Origin: Micromonospora endophytica
GTDB taxonomy: Bacteria; Actinomycetota; Actinomycetes; Mycobacteriales; Micromonosporaceae
Direction of reading: 5' to 3'
NCBI RefSeq assembly: GCF_003236305.1
Contig: NZ_POTX01000001.1
Coordinates: 1 to 64,000, forward strand
DNA length: 64,000 nt
Made by a program: the position numbers and the translations under genes. Of the stretch, positions 1 through 9,333 are shown in pieces; the stretch's first letter is position 1, and each line of letters opens with the position of its first letter. Below the pieces are notes generated by a model. It was not told the origin of the DNA. It made no database searches and saw only the letters and a list, made by a program, of their open reading frames with translations.

Positions 1-870
1 ACCTTCCCCCGGCCGGGCCGCTCTCGGAAACCCCGGGACCGGGCCAAGATCGTCCCCACCCTCGTGCTCGCCCTCGGCGCGATCTACTGCGTCCTGCCGG
101 TGATCTGGGTGCTGATCGCCGCCACCAAGACCACCGACGAACTCTTCAGCACCTACTCCGGCTGGCCCAGCTTCAACGGCGGTTTCACCGAGAACATCAG
201 CACCCTGAGCACCTACGCCGACGGCCGGTTCTGGTGGTGGACCCTGAACAGCCTGATCTACGCCGGCGGCGGGGCGCTGCTGACCGTCATCGTCTCCTCG
301 ATGGCCGGCTACGCGATGGCGAAGTTCCGGTTCCACGGGCAGAAGCTGCTCTTCGGCGCGCTCCTCGCCGGGGTGCTCATCCCGCAGATCACCCTCGCCA
401 TCCCGCAGTACCTGCTGCTGTCCGAGATCGGCCTGGCCGGCGGCTACTGGTCGGTGATCCTGCCGAGCATCATCAGCCCGTACAGCATCTACCTCTGCCG
501 GGTCTATGCCGGCGCGGCGATCCCCGACGAGATGCTGGAAGCCGGGCGGATGGACGGCGCCAGCGAGTTCCGGCTCTTCCGGTCGGTGGTGCTGCCGGTG
601 ATGGTGCCCGGACTGGTCACCGTCTTCCTGCTCCAGTTCATCTCGATCTGGAACAACTTCCTGCTGCCGTACATCATGCTCGCCAACGACGACCGGTTCC
701 CGCTCACCGTGGGGCTCTACTCGCTGCTCAACCGGGGTGCCTCGCAGCCCGCGCTCTACACCCTGGTGATCACCGGCGCACTCCTGTCGATCATTCCGAT
801 CTTCGCGCTCTTCCTCTTCCTCCAGCGCTTCTGGCGGCTCGACCTGGTCGCCGGGGGACTGAAGGGCTGA
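1..870 (+). CDS. Carbohydrate ABC transporter permease (MalG family), 5' end outside window
   Basis: Inner-membrane permease of a sugar importer. The reading frame is open from base 1 (codons before the GTG at 64 remain in frame and encode a basic N-terminal tail), so the true start probably lies upstream of the window. Several hydrophobic segments are visible. The cytoplasmic EAA loop that docks to the ATPase is present near residues 160-185 of the 268-aa reading (EAGRMDGASEFRLF, then LPVMVPGL). It is followed after 35 bp by an alpha-xylosidase gene, so the imported substrate is plausibly an alpha-xyloside or xyloglucan fragment; this is inference from context. The family is secure; the substrate is not. 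Confidence 0.9.
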   Translation, partial: TFPRPGRSRKPRDRAKIVPTLVLALGAIYCVLPVIWVLIAATKTTDELFSTYSGWPSFNGGFTENISTLSTYADGRFWWWTLNSLIYAGGGALLTVIVSSMAGYAMAKFRFHGQKLLFGALLAGVLIPQITLAIPQYLLLSEIGLAGGYWSVILPSIISPYSIYLCRVYAGAAIPDEMLEAGRMDGASEFRLFRSVVLPVMVPGLVTVFLLQFISIWNNFLLPYIMLANDDRFPLTVGLYSLLNRGASQPALYTLVITGALLSIIPIFALFLFLQRFWRLDLVAGGLKG

Positions 871-905
871 CCGTCACCCACTGTGGAACACCGAACGGGG
901 AGACA

Positions 906-3266
906 ATGAAATTCAAGGACGGCTACTGGCAGATGCGTCCCGGGGTGCGGGGCAGCTACGCCACCGCCGCCCACGACGTCACCGTCGGCGCGCAGGCCAT
1001 CCGGGTGCTCGCCCCGGCCAAGCCGATCGGCCGTCGCGGCGACACGTTGGACGGGCCGGTGCTGCGGGTGGACCTCTCCGCACCGATGCCCGGCGTCGTC
1101 CGGGTCCGGGCCACCCACTTCGCCGGCTCCGTACCGGCCGGGCCGTCCTTCGCCCTCACCACCGAGGGCACACCGATCAGCACCGACCCGGCCGGTGACG
1201 GACCGCTCGCACAGGTCGACGACGAACACGTCAGCCTGACCAGCGGTGAACTCACCGTCCGGGTCGGCCGCGGCGCACCCTGGGGGCTCACCTTCAGCGC
1301 CGACGGCCGGGAAGTCACCCGCAGCGACCACAAATCCCTCGGCGCGATGACCGACGCCGACGGCGGCCACCACATGGTCGAACAGCTTCACCTCGGCGTC
1401 GGCGAACTCGTCTACGGCCTCGGCGAACGCTTCGGCCCACTGGTCCGCAACGGACAGGCCGTCGAGATCTGGAACGCCGACGGCGGCACCAACAGCGAAC
1501 AGGCGTACAAGAACGTCCCGTTCTACCTCAGCAACCGCGGATACGGCGTCTTCGTCAACCACCCCGGCCGGGTCTCCTTCGAAGTCGCCTCCGAAACCGT
1601 CACCCGGGTGCAGTTCAGCGTCTCCGGCCACGAACTGGAGTACCTCGTCATCCACGGCCCCACCCCGGCCGAGATCCTGCGCCGCTACACCGCCCTCACC
1701 GGCCGCCCCGCGCTGCCGCCCGCCTGGTCCTTCGGGCTCTGGCTGAGCACCTCCTTCACCACCGATTACGACGAGGCCACCGTCACCTCCTTCGTCGACG
1801 GCATGGCCGAGCGTGACATCCCACTGAGCGTCTTTCACTTCGACTGCTTCTGGATGCGGCAGTTCCGCTGGTGCGACTTCGAATGGGACCCGGAAACCTT
1901 CCCCGACCCGCCCGGCATGCTCGCCCGGCTGCACGAGCGCGACCTCAAGGTCTGCGTCTGGATCAACCCGTACATCGGCCAGGCATCCGCCCTCTTCGAC
2001 GAGGGCGCCGCGCGTGGCTACCTGCTGCGCCGCCCCGACGGCCGGATCTGGCAGGACGACCACTGGCAGGCCGGCCGCGCCCTGGTCGACCTCACCAACC
2101 CCGAGGCCCGCGACTGGTACGCCGGCAAGCTGCGCGACCTGCTCCGGATGGGCGTCGACTCCTTCAAGACCGACTTCGGCGAGCGGATCCCCACCGACGT
2201 GGTCTGGGCCGATGGCTCCGACCCGGAACGGATGCACAACTACTACAGCCTGCTCTACAACGAACTCGTCTTCGACCTGCTGGAGGAGGAACGGGGCACC
2301 GGCGACGCGGTCCTCTTCGCCCGCGCCGCCACCGTCGGCGGCCAGCGCCTGCCGGTGCATTGGGGCGGCGACTGCGAATCCTCCTACGAGGCGATGGCGG
2401 AGAGCCTGCGTGGCGGTCTCTCCCTCGGCATGGGCGGCTTCGGCTTCTGGAGCCACGACATCGGCGGCTTCGAGGGCCGCCCCGACCCCGCCGTCTTCAA
2501 ACGGTGGGTCGCCTTCGGGCTGCTCTCCTCGCACAGCCGGCTGCACGGCAGCCGCTCCTACCGGGTGCCGTGGCTCTTCGACGAGGAATCCGTCGACGTG
2601 CTGCGCGACTTCACCCGGCTGAAGGCCCGGCTGATGCCCTACCTCTACGCCGCCGCCGTCACCGCCCACACCGAGGGCATGCCGGTGATGCGGGCCATGG
2701 CGCTGGAGTTTCCCGACGACCCGGCCTGCGCCTACCTCGACGCCCAGTACCTGCTCGGCCCGGACCTGCTGGTCGCCCCGGTGCTCAGCGCCGAAGGCGA
2801 GGTGACCTACTACGTTCCCGCCGGACGCTGGACCCGCTGGCAGGACAGCCGGACCGTCGAGGGACCGGGCTGGCGCACCGAGACCCACGGCTTCGACAGC
2901 CTCCCGCTGCTCGTCCGCCCCGGCGCCGTCGTCCCCGTCGGTGCCCGCGACGACAGACCCGACTACCCGTACGCCGACGGGGTCATCCTGCGGGCGTACC
3001 AGCTTGCCGACGGCACCCACCGGGTAGTCACCGTGCCCGACACCGACGGCGCCCCGGCCGCCGTCTTCGAGATCACCCGAGACGGTGACCGGATCCGGGT
3101 GACTCGCGACAGCCTGGTGCGGGCACCCTGGCACCTGGTGCTCGTCGGCGTCACCGGCCACGAGTCGGTCACCGGCGGCACCGCGCAGACCGTCACCGAC
3201 GGCACCTGGGTCAGCGCCGAACCGGAGACCGACCAGCTGGAGATCGTCCTGCGCACCGAGGAGTGA
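906..3266 (+). CDS. yicI: Alpha-xylosidase, glycoside hydrolase family 31 (YicI-like)
   Basis: Retaining exo-glycosidase releasing alpha-linked xylose from xyloglucan-type oligosaccharides. The 786-aa length is close to YicI (772 aa). The N-terminus MKFKDGYWQMRPGV matches the family start. The nucleophile is Asp423 in KTDFGERIP and the acid/base is Asp489 in HWGGDCESS; both are offset by +7 from E. coli YicI Asp416/Asp482. The GFGFWSHDIGGFEG substrate-binding stretch follows. The ATG at 906 is chosen because it has GGGGAGA just upstream and gives the family N-terminus; the frame is open further upstream but there it overlaps the permease. No signal peptide, so it is cytoplasmic. It is probably co-transcribed with the upstream permease. 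Confidence 0.93.
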   Translation: MKFKDGYWQMRPGVRGSYATAAHDVTVGAQAIRVLAPAKPIGRRGDTLDGPVLRVDLSAPMPGVVRVRATHFAGSVPAGPSFALTTEGTPISTDPAGDGPLAQVDDEHVSLTSGELTVRVGRGAPWGLTFSADGREVTRSDHKSLGAMTDADGGHHMVEQLHLGVGELVYGLGERFGPLVRNGQAVEIWNADGGTNSEQAYKNVPFYLSNRGYGVFVNHPGRVSFEVASETVTRVQFSVSGHELEYLVIHGPTPAEILRRYTALTGRPALPPAWSFGLWLSTSFTTDYDEATVTSFVDGMAERDIPLSVFHFDCFWMRQFRWCDFEWDPETFPDPPGMLARLHERDLKVCVWINPYIGQASALFDEGAARGYLLRRPDGRIWQDDHWQAGRALVDLTNPEARDWYAGKLRDLLRMGVDSFKTDFGERIPTDVVWADGSDPERMHNYYSLLYNELVFDLLEEERGTGDAVLFARAATVGGQRLPVHWGGDCESSYEAMAESLRGGLSLGMGGFGFWSHDIGGFEGRPDPAVFKRWVAFGLLSSHSRLHGSRSYRVPWLFDEESVDVLRDFTRLKARLMPYLYAAAVTAHTEGMPVMRAMALEFPDDPACAYLDAQYLLGPDLLVAPVLSAEGEVTYYVPAGRWTRWQDSRTVEGPGWRTETHGFDSLPLLVRPGAVVPVGARDDRPDYPYADGVILRAYQLADGTHRVVTVPDTDGAPAAVFEITRDGDRIRVTRDSLVRAPWHLVLVGVTGHESVTGGTAQTVTDGTWVSAEPETDQLEIVLRTEE

Positions 3267-3290
3267 CCACCGATCGGCCGAAGCCCCGCC

Positions 3291-3306
3291 CGGTGCCCCG
3301 GCACCG
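3291..3306. terminator. Hairpin downstream of the alpha-xylosidase gene
   Basis: Perfect inverted repeat with 7-bp arms CGGTGCC/GGCACCG and a 2-base loop, 25 bp after the alpha-xylosidase stop. There is no T-tract, so it is only a possible GC-rich terminator. Confidence 0.25.
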
Positions 3307-3424
3307 AAGCCGCGTCTCGTCGCCGATCACCTCTGCTGAGGGCCGCAGGCACCGACGACGGCGACTCGTAGCTACGCAGTTGTCGCCGAGGCGACGGCAC
3401 CGCCTGCCGCGACATGGTTGTCTC

Positions 3425-4924
3425 ATGAGACGTCGTACGGTGCTGAAGGCATTCGGGTGGGGAATCGGGGGCGCGGTCGCCCTGGGCGGCGGCTTTGGGG
3501 CCTACTACCTGGGCGCGAAGCGGGACACCGTCGGGAAAGTCGCCTTCGACGCGGCGTTATCGATTCCCGCCCTGGCCCGGTCGCAGCGTGGTGCCTCGGG
3601 AGCCCGGGTCTTCACCCTCGGCATCCAGCCGGGCGAGACCCGGTTCAAAGCCGGCAGAGCCACCCGCACGTGGGGTGTGAACGGCACGTACCTGGGTCCG
3701 ACCATCCGGGCCCGGCGCGGCGAGCCCGTCGAGTTCGTGGTGCACAACGGCCTCGACGAGGAGACCTCGCTGCATTGGCATGGCATGCATCTGCCGGCGG
3801 TGATGGACGGTGGTCCGCACCAGACGGTGGCGGCTGGGCAGAGCTGGACGCCACGGTGGACGATCGACCAACCCGCCGCGACGCTCTGGTACCACCCACA
3901 TCTGCACGGTTCGACGGCCGAGCACATGTACCGCGGCCTGGCCGGACTGTTCATCGTCGACGACGAGCAGGTCGAGCCGCTGAACCTGCCGTCCGAGTAC
4001 GGTGTCGACGACGTCCCGATGATCGTCCAGGACCGCGCGTTCGACGGTGACCAGCAGTTCGCGCAGCGGGAACCGCTGGCCGGTTCGCTGGGGGTGATCG
4101 GTGACGAGATCCTCGTCAACGGCACGATCGGGCCGTACTTCGACGTCACGACCCGGCTCGTGCGACTGCGGCTGTTGAACGGTTCCCCCGCGCGCCTGTA
4201 CCACTTCGGCTTCTCCGACGATCGGCGCTTCTCGCTCATCGCCACGGACGGTGGGCTGCTCGCCGCGCCGTGGCAGACCGACCGGCTGTACCTCTCGCCG
4301 GGGGAGCGCGCGGAGATCGTGGTGGCCTTCGAACCGGGGGAGCGGGTCGAGCTGCGTTCGTACCCGGCAGCGCACGGCGGTGTGCTGGGACGGCTCGACG
4401 GCTTCGACGATCGCCTCGACATCTGCCAGTTTCGGGCCGCGGGTTCGCTCTCCGGCGACGCCGCCGTTCCCGCCGTGCTCGGCGCCGCACCGGACCTCGC
4501 TGGCGAGGCGGTCGCCCAGGAGCGCTCCTTCGTGCTCGCGTCGAACCAGATCAACGGCCGATCGATGGCAATGGACCGGATCGACTTCGGTGTCCGGGAG
4601 GGCACCGTGGAGGTGTGGGAGGTGACCAACGACAACGGGTATCTGCACAACTTCCACGTCCACGACGTGCAGTTCCAGGTGCTGACCGTCGATGGCGGGG
4701 CGCCGGAGCCACATCTGCGCGGCTGGAAGGACACCGTCCTGCTGGTCCAGGGGAGGCGTTACCGGCTGGCGATGCGCTTCCGGGACCACACCGACCCGAA
4801 CATGCCGTACATGTACCACTGTCACCTGCTCGCGCACGAGGACGACGGGATGATGGGTCAGTTCGTCGTCCTCGGCGCGGGCGAGCAGGTAGGCGTACCA
4901 CCGGGCCAGCACCGGCACCCGTGA
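3425..4924 (+). CDS. Multicopper oxidase (CueO/CotA/bilirubin oxidase type), twin-arginine-like leader
   Basis: Exported or membrane-anchored copper oxidase of 499 aa. All four copper-ligand motifs are visible: HWHGMH (from His117), WYHPHLHG, HNFHVHD, and the C-terminal YHCHLLAHEDDGMMG with His465-Cys466-His467 for the T1/trinuclear centre. The N-terminus MRRRTVLKAFGWG, followed by a Gly/Ala-rich hydrophobic stretch, resembles a Tat leader or anchor. The ATG at 3425 is chosen because the longer open frame upstream encodes only Arg-rich sequence and would remove the leader. Its stop abuts the stop of the convergent oxidoreductase gene (TGA immediately followed by TCA). Natural substrate (phenols, Cu(I), Mn) cannot be told from sequence. 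Confidence 0.92.
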   Translation: MRRRTVLKAFGWGIGGAVALGGGFGAYYLGAKRDTVGKVAFDAALSIPALARSQRGASGARVFTLGIQPGETRFKAGRATRTWGVNGTYLGPTIRARRGEPVEFVVHNGLDEETSLHWHGMHLPAVMDGGPHQTVAAGQSWTPRWTIDQPAATLWYHPHLHGSTAEHMYRGLAGLFIVDDEQVEPLNLPSEYGVDDVPMIVQDRAFDGDQQFAQREPLAGSLGVIGDEILVNGTIGPYFDVTTRLVRLRLLNGSPARLYHFGFSDDRRFSLIATDGGLLAAPWQTDRLYLSPGERAEIVVAFEPGERVELRSYPAAHGGVLGRLDGFDDRLDICQFRAAGSLSGDAAVPAVLGAAPDLAGEAVAQERSFVLASNQINGRSMAMDRIDFGVREGTVEVWEVTNDNGYLHNFHVHDVQFQVLTVDGGAPEPHLRGWKDTVLLVQGRRYRLAMRFRDHTDPNMPYMYHCHLLAHEDDGMMGQFVVLGAGEQVGVPPGQHRHP

Positions 4925-5962
4925 TCAGGGCACCAGGACGACCTTGCCGGCGACGGTGCGGGACTCGGCGAGCGCCAGTGCCGTCGCGGCCTCGGCCAGG
5001 GGGAGCTCCGCGGCGATCTGCGGGTCGAGCACGCCGTCGGCGAGCAACCGGAACACCTGGGTCAGATCCTCGGCCAGGGTGCGCCGGAAGGCCGCCAGGT
5101 CGCGGTGGCCCGCCCAGAAGTTGTAGAAGTAGGCGCTGCGGTGGTTGGGCAGGGTGTGCCAGAGCTTCAGCTGCGCGAAGAGCTTCAGCACCGGCAGTCG
5201 TGAGCTGCCCTCCTCGTTCTTCGTCGCCGCCGTGCCGTAGGACACCAGCGTGCCGCCCTTGCGCAGCAGCTGCCAGGACTGTTCCACGCCGGGGCCGCCG
5301 ACGTGGTCGAACACCGCGTCCACACCGTCCGGCGCCAACGCCCTGATCCGGTGGTACATGCCCGGGTCGCGGTAGTCGACGGGGGTGGCGCCCAGCGCGC
5401 GTACCGCGTCGTGGTGTCGGGCCGACGCCGTGCCGATCACGCGGATGCCGGCGTGCCGGGCCAGCTGGACGAGCGTGGAGCCGACGCCGCCGTTCGCTCC
5501 CAGCACCACGATGACGCCCCCGGCGCGGACCTTGGCCAGCCGGTGCAGCATCTGCCAGGCCGTGATTCCGTTGACGACCACGGTTTCCGCGGCGGCGGGG
5601 GAGACCCCATCCGGCACCGGGACCAGGTCGGCGGCCTCGATCAGTACCTGGCTGGCCCACGCACCGATCTTGGTGACCGCGGCGAACCGGCGTCCGGTCA
5701 GGCCGGGGTCCACGCCGGGTCCGACGGCCGTGACGGTGCCGACCAGGTCATACCCGGGTACGAAGGGAAACGGCGGCTGATCGTAGTACTTGCCCCGGCG
5801 CATCTGTTGCTCGGCGAACGACACACCGGTGGCCTCCACTCGCAGGACGACCTGTCCCGCAGCCGGCGCGGGCAGTTCGCGGGTACGCACCTGCAGCCCG
5901 ATCGGTTCGACCACGCCCGGTAGGACTATCTCGGTCGTACTGGTGTTGACGGCGTTGGTCAT
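4925..5962 (-). CDS. Zinc-type alcohol dehydrogenase / NADPH:quinone oxidoreductase family protein
   Basis: MDR-superfamily oxidoreductase of 345 aa. An N-terminal GroES-like fold (VVEPIGLQVRTRELPAP, FPFVPGYDLVGTV) is followed by a Rossmann nucleotide-binding motif, VLGANGGVGSTLVQLARHAG. No structural-zinc cysteine cluster is visible, which fits the quinone oxidoreductase branch. The ATG at 5962 is chosen because GGAGGAA lies 8 bases upstream; the frame extends to 6049 but has no support there. It lies 34 bp after a small membrane protein gene on the same strand and is probably co-transcribed with it. Both are divergent from the LAL regulator at 6586, a plausible controller. The exact substrate is unknown. 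Confidence 0.88.
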   Translation of the reverse strand: MTNAVNTSTTEIVLPGVVEPIGLQVRTRELPAPAAGQVVLRVEATGVSFAEQQMRRGKYYDQPPFPFVPGYDLVGTVTAVGPGVDPGLTGRRFAAVTKIGAWASQVLIEAADLVPVPDGVSPAAAETVVVNGITAWQMLHRLAKVRAGGVIVVLGANGGVGSTLVQLARHAGIRVIGTASARHHDAVRALGATPVDYRDPGMYHRIRALAPDGVDAVFDHVGGPGVEQSWQLLRKGGTLVSYGTAATKNEEGSSRLPVLKLFAQLKLWHTLPNHRSAYFYNFWAGHRDLAAFRRTLAEDLTQVFRLLADGVLDPQIAAELPLAEAATALALAESRTVAGKVVLVP

Positions 5963-5996
5963 GACGGCATTCCTCCGCAGGTTCTCGGCTGCTGGT

Positions 5997-6437
5997 TCAG
6001 CGGTTGTCGTTGGGCCCCAGCGCCCCGGGGCGCCAGGTGTGCCAGCCACGGCAGAGCAGGTAGGCGGCGATGGTGGTCGCCGAGACGAACGCGTCGGCGA
6101 TCAGGGTCAGCTCCGCGCGGGGGACGTCGAGGATGAAAGCGGCCTGGACGGTGACCGCGATCTTGTGGAACAGCAGGAGTTCCCACATGCCGCGCTGCTT
6201 TCGGGGAGCGACCGCCAGCATGGCCCACATCCCGGCGAAGACGATGTAGGCGCAGGTCCGCCAGTACTCGGTCAGGATCAGCTCTTCGGGGAGGTCACCG
6301 AGGCGGGTGAGGCCCTCGACGAAGGGCACCAGGGTGACGGCTGCCGTGATCGCCATCAGGACCCGTCCGGTCCGATCCTGCCAGCGCGTCGGTGCCGCTA
6401 CGGCCGGGGCGGCGGCGATGTCGGTGTGGGTTGTCAT
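5997..6437 (-). CDS. Small integral membrane protein of unknown function
   Basis: A 146-aa protein with about four hydrophobic segments (around residues 27-42, 60-80, 88-105 and 112-128) separated by short charged loops. I do not recognise the family; the size and topology resemble small DoxX-like membrane proteins, but no diagnostic motif was seen. It starts with ATG at 6437 and precedes the quinone-oxidoreductase-like gene by 34 bp, suggesting a two-gene operon. The start lies about 150 bp from the divergently transcribed LAL regulator. Confidence 0.7.
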   Translation of the reverse strand: MTTHTDIAAAPAVAAPTRWQDRTGRVLMAITAAVTLVPFVEGLTRLGDLPEELILTEYWRTCAYIVFAGMWAMLAVAPRKQRGMWELLLFHKIAVTVQAAFILDVPRAELTLIADAFVSATTIAAYLLCRGWHTWRPGALGPNDNR

Positions 6438-6585
6438 GAAGCTTCCCCGTCTGCTCGATCACTACATAGGTGTGGACCGGAAAAGCATTCATCAGCGCGG
6501 CTCGGCACCGCGTCGGCGGGAATTGCGTAGTCGCCCGCGGATGCACGGAACCGACACCGCGCGCCGCAGGAGTAGCCTGTCCGGC

Positions 6586-9279
6586 GTGCGATCCGCGGCT
6601 GCCTCCCAGGGCCCACTGGTCGGCAGGGACGTCGAACTCAAGGTTCTCGACGAGTTGATCCAGGGCGCCCGGTCGGGCCGGGGTGGGGCGCTCGTGGTGC
6701 GCGGCGAAGCCGGCATCGGCAAGAGCACGCTGCTGGCGTACGCCCGCGACGCGGCGTCCGGCCTGCACGTCATCCAGGCGTCCGGGGCGCAGTTCGAGCA
6801 GGAGCTGCCCTTCGGCGCGCTGCATCAGCTCTGTGTGCCGGTGCTCGGTCACCTCGCGGACCTGCCGTCCCGGCACGCCGACGCGCTCCGGGTGGCGTTC
6901 GGGCTGGCGGCGGGCACACCCGACCTGTTCCACATCGGGGTGGCGACCCTGGGGCTGCTGGCCGCCGCGGCCCGGGTGCGACCGCTGCTGTGCGTGGTCG
7001 ACGACGCCCACTGGTTGGACTCGGCGTCGTCGAAGGCGCTGGCGTTCGTCGGTCGGCGGGTGGCCGCCGAGCCCATCGCCATGCTGTACGCACTGCGGCA
7101 GCCCGCCCGGGACGAACTGCATGAGCTGCCCGGCCTCGACGTCACCGGATTGAGTGACGCCGAGGCGCGGATGTTGCTCGCGGCGCAACGGCACCTTCTC
7201 CTCGACGAGCAGGTGCTGCACCGGCTGCTGGCCGAGGCCCGGGGGAACCCGTTGGCGTTGCTCGAACTGCCCCGGGCAGGCGGCTTCGGGCCGCCGGACA
7301 CCGTGCCGGTGCCGACCCGGATCGAGCGCAGCTTCCGGGCCCGGCTGTCGGACCTGTCGGACCAGGCCCGTCTCCTGCTGACCGTGGCGAGCGCCGACCC
7401 GACGGGCGACCCCGCCCTGCTGTGGCCGGCCGCGCGCCTGGCGGGCATCGACGTGTCGACCGCCAGCGCCAGCGTGGCCGTGACCGGGCTTGTCGAGTTC
7501 TCCACCGGCGTCCGCTTCTGTCACCCGCTGGCCCGCTCCGCGGTCTACCAGGCCGCATCCGGGCCGCAACGACAGCGAGCGCACCGGGCACTGGCCGAGG
7601 CGACCAACGCCGACACCGACCCGGACCGGCGAGCCTGGCACCGTGCCCAGGCCAGCGTCGGCCCCGACGACGCTGTCGCCGCCGAACTCGTCCGATCGGC
7701 CGCCCGCGCCCAGGCGCGCGGCGGTGTGGTGGCCGCGGCGGCCTTCCTGGAACGCGCGGCCGAGCTTTCCGAGGACCCCGCCCGCCGGGTCGAACGCACG
7801 CTCGCAGCGGCACAGGCCACCCTCGCCGCAGGCCGCCCCGACCAGGCCGCGACACTGGTCCGGGCCGTCGAGCACAGCGCGCTCGACGAGTTCCAACTCG
7901 CGCAAGCCGACCTGTTGCGGGGCCAGGTCGCCTTCCAGAGCCCCCGGGACGAGAGCGGCCCGGAGTGCATGATCCGTGCCGGGCGGCGGCTGGCCGGGCT
8001 GGATCCGGAACGCGCCCGCCGGTGCTTCCTGGACGCGATCGAGATGAGCCTCCTCGTCGGCCGGGCCAGCGGCGTGCTGGATCTGGTGCTGGCCGCGGCG
8101 CGGTCGGTACGGGCGACCGCGTCGCGTCCGCCGGACGTGCTGGATGCGTTGAGCCTGTTGAACTCGGCGGAACACCGCCGCGCGGTCCCGCTGATCCGGC
8201 AGTTCCTCGACGGTCACGACGGTCCCGGATGGACCGAGCACCCCGCGCTCGCCCTCATGCTCGCGGCGGAGATCTGGGATCCGCACCGATACTGGACCAT
8301 CGTCGAGTGGCTGCTGCGGACCGGCCGCGAGTCCGGCTCGCCGCTGCTGCTGCGTCTCGGGCTCGCACAGACCGCCTCGTACGGCGCGCTCACCGCCGAC
8401 CTCGGGCTGGCGATGGCGTCGATCGCCGAGGAGGAGGCGATCGCCGACGCGATCGGCGGGCCGCCGATGCACTACCACCGGATCCATCTGGCGGCCATGC
8501 GCGGTCGCCGTACCGAGGCGCTCGCGCTGTTCGAGAGCGCCACAGTCACCGCCACCACGAGCGGCAGCGGTCTCCTGATCGGCAACATCGACTGGGCGTC
8601 CGCGATGCTGCACAACGGTCTCGCCGACTATCCGACCGCGCTGGCCGCCGCCCGCCGGGCCGTCGCGGACGGAACCCTCTTCCTCGCCAGCTTCTCCCTG
8701 CCCGAACTGGTCGAAGCGGCGGTCCGCTGCGGCGACTCCGCCGCCGCCGCGACGGCGCTGGAGTCGCTTGTCGACCGCGCCGAGGCCAGCGGGACCGCCA
8801 CCGGCCTGGGCATCGCGGCGTACGCCCACGGGCTGGTGACCGGCTCCGAGGAGCACTATCGGGCCGCCGTCGCGCACCTGGAGCAGAGTCCGTTGTCGGC
8901 CTACCGGGCCAGAGCCCACCTCGTGTACGGGGAATGGCTGCGGCGCGCGGGGCGCCGGCGGGACTGCCGGGAGCATCTGCGTACCGCGCACCACCTGCTG
9001 TCCGAGGCGGGCTTGGACGCGTTCGCCCGGCGGGCCGCTGTCGAGCTGCGCGCCACCGGGGAGCGGCCACGGCAGCGGTCACCACACACGTACGACCAGC
9101 TGACGATCCAGGAGCTGCACATCGCCCGGCTGGTCGCCGCCGGCGCGACGTCCAGCGAGGTGGCCGCTCAGCTGTTCATCAGCCCGCGCACCGTCGACGC
9201 CCACCTGCGCAACATCTTCCGCAAGCTCGGCATCAACTCCCGCCGGCAACTCAGGCACCGGCCCGATCTCGGCGCGTGA
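6586..9279 (+). CDS. LAL-type LuxR family transcriptional regulator with AAA ATPase domain
   Basis: Large ATP-binding LuxR regulator of about 897 aa. The N-terminal STAND-like NTPase module has Walker A GEAGIGKST (Lys46) and Walker B LLCVVDDAHWLD. A long helical, TPR-like sensor region follows. The C-terminal LuxR helix-turn-helix is clear: LTIQELHIARLVAAG, EVAAQLFISPRTVDAHLRN, KLGINSRRQL. The GTG at 6586 places the ATPase motif normally, with AGGAG 13 bases upstream; an in-frame ATG at 6541 is an alternative. It is divergent from the membrane protein/oxidoreductase pair, which it may control. It ends in a convergent arrangement 54 bp from the kinase gene. Effector ligand unknown. Confidence 0.88.
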   Translation: MRSAAASQGPLVGRDVELKVLDELIQGARSGRGGALVVRGEAGIGKSTLLAYARDAASGLHVIQASGAQFEQELPFGALHQLCVPVLGHLADLPSRHADALRVAFGLAAGTPDLFHIGVATLGLLAAAARVRPLLCVVDDAHWLDSASSKALAFVGRRVAAEPIAMLYALRQPARDELHELPGLDVTGLSDAEARMLLAAQRHLLLDEQVLHRLLAEARGNPLALLELPRAGGFGPPDTVPVPTRIERSFRARLSDLSDQARLLLTVASADPTGDPALLWPAARLAGIDVSTASASVAVTGLVEFSTGVRFCHPLARSAVYQAASGPQRQRAHRALAEATNADTDPDRRAWHRAQASVGPDDAVAAELVRSAARAQARGGVVAAAAFLERAAELSEDPARRVERTLAAAQATLAAGRPDQAATLVRAVEHSALDEFQLAQADLLRGQVAFQSPRDESGPECMIRAGRRLAGLDPERARRCFLDAIEMSLLVGRASGVLDLVLAAARSVRATASRPPDVLDALSLLNSAEHRRAVPLIRQFLDGHDGPGWTEHPALALMLAAEIWDPHRYWTIVEWLLRTGRESGSPLLLRLGLAQTASYGALTADLGLAMASIAEEEAIADAIGGPPMHYHRIHLAAMRGRRTEALALFESATVTATTSGSGLLIGNIDWASAMLHNGLADYPTALAAARRAVADGTLFLASFSLPELVEAAVRCGDSAAAATALESLVDRAEASGTATGLGIAAYAHGLVTGSEEHYRAAVAHLEQSPLSAYRARAHLVYGEWLRRAGRRRDCREHLRTAHHLLSEAGLDAFARRAAVELRATGERPRQRSPHTYDQLTIQELHIARLVAAGATSSEVAAQLFISPRTVDAHLRNIFRKLGINSRRQLRHRPDLGA

Positions 9280-9333
9280 ACCCGCCGGGGCGATGACGAA
9301 GCTCGCGCAAAGAAGCCGATCGCGGGAGGCCCA

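Noticed and set aside
756-3161. Long antisense frame (801 aa) over the alpha-xylosidase
   Set aside because: High-GC shadow of a gene with intact catalytic motifs; the translation has no recognisable domain. The same applies to the long minus frame at 6295-8994 over the LAL regulator.
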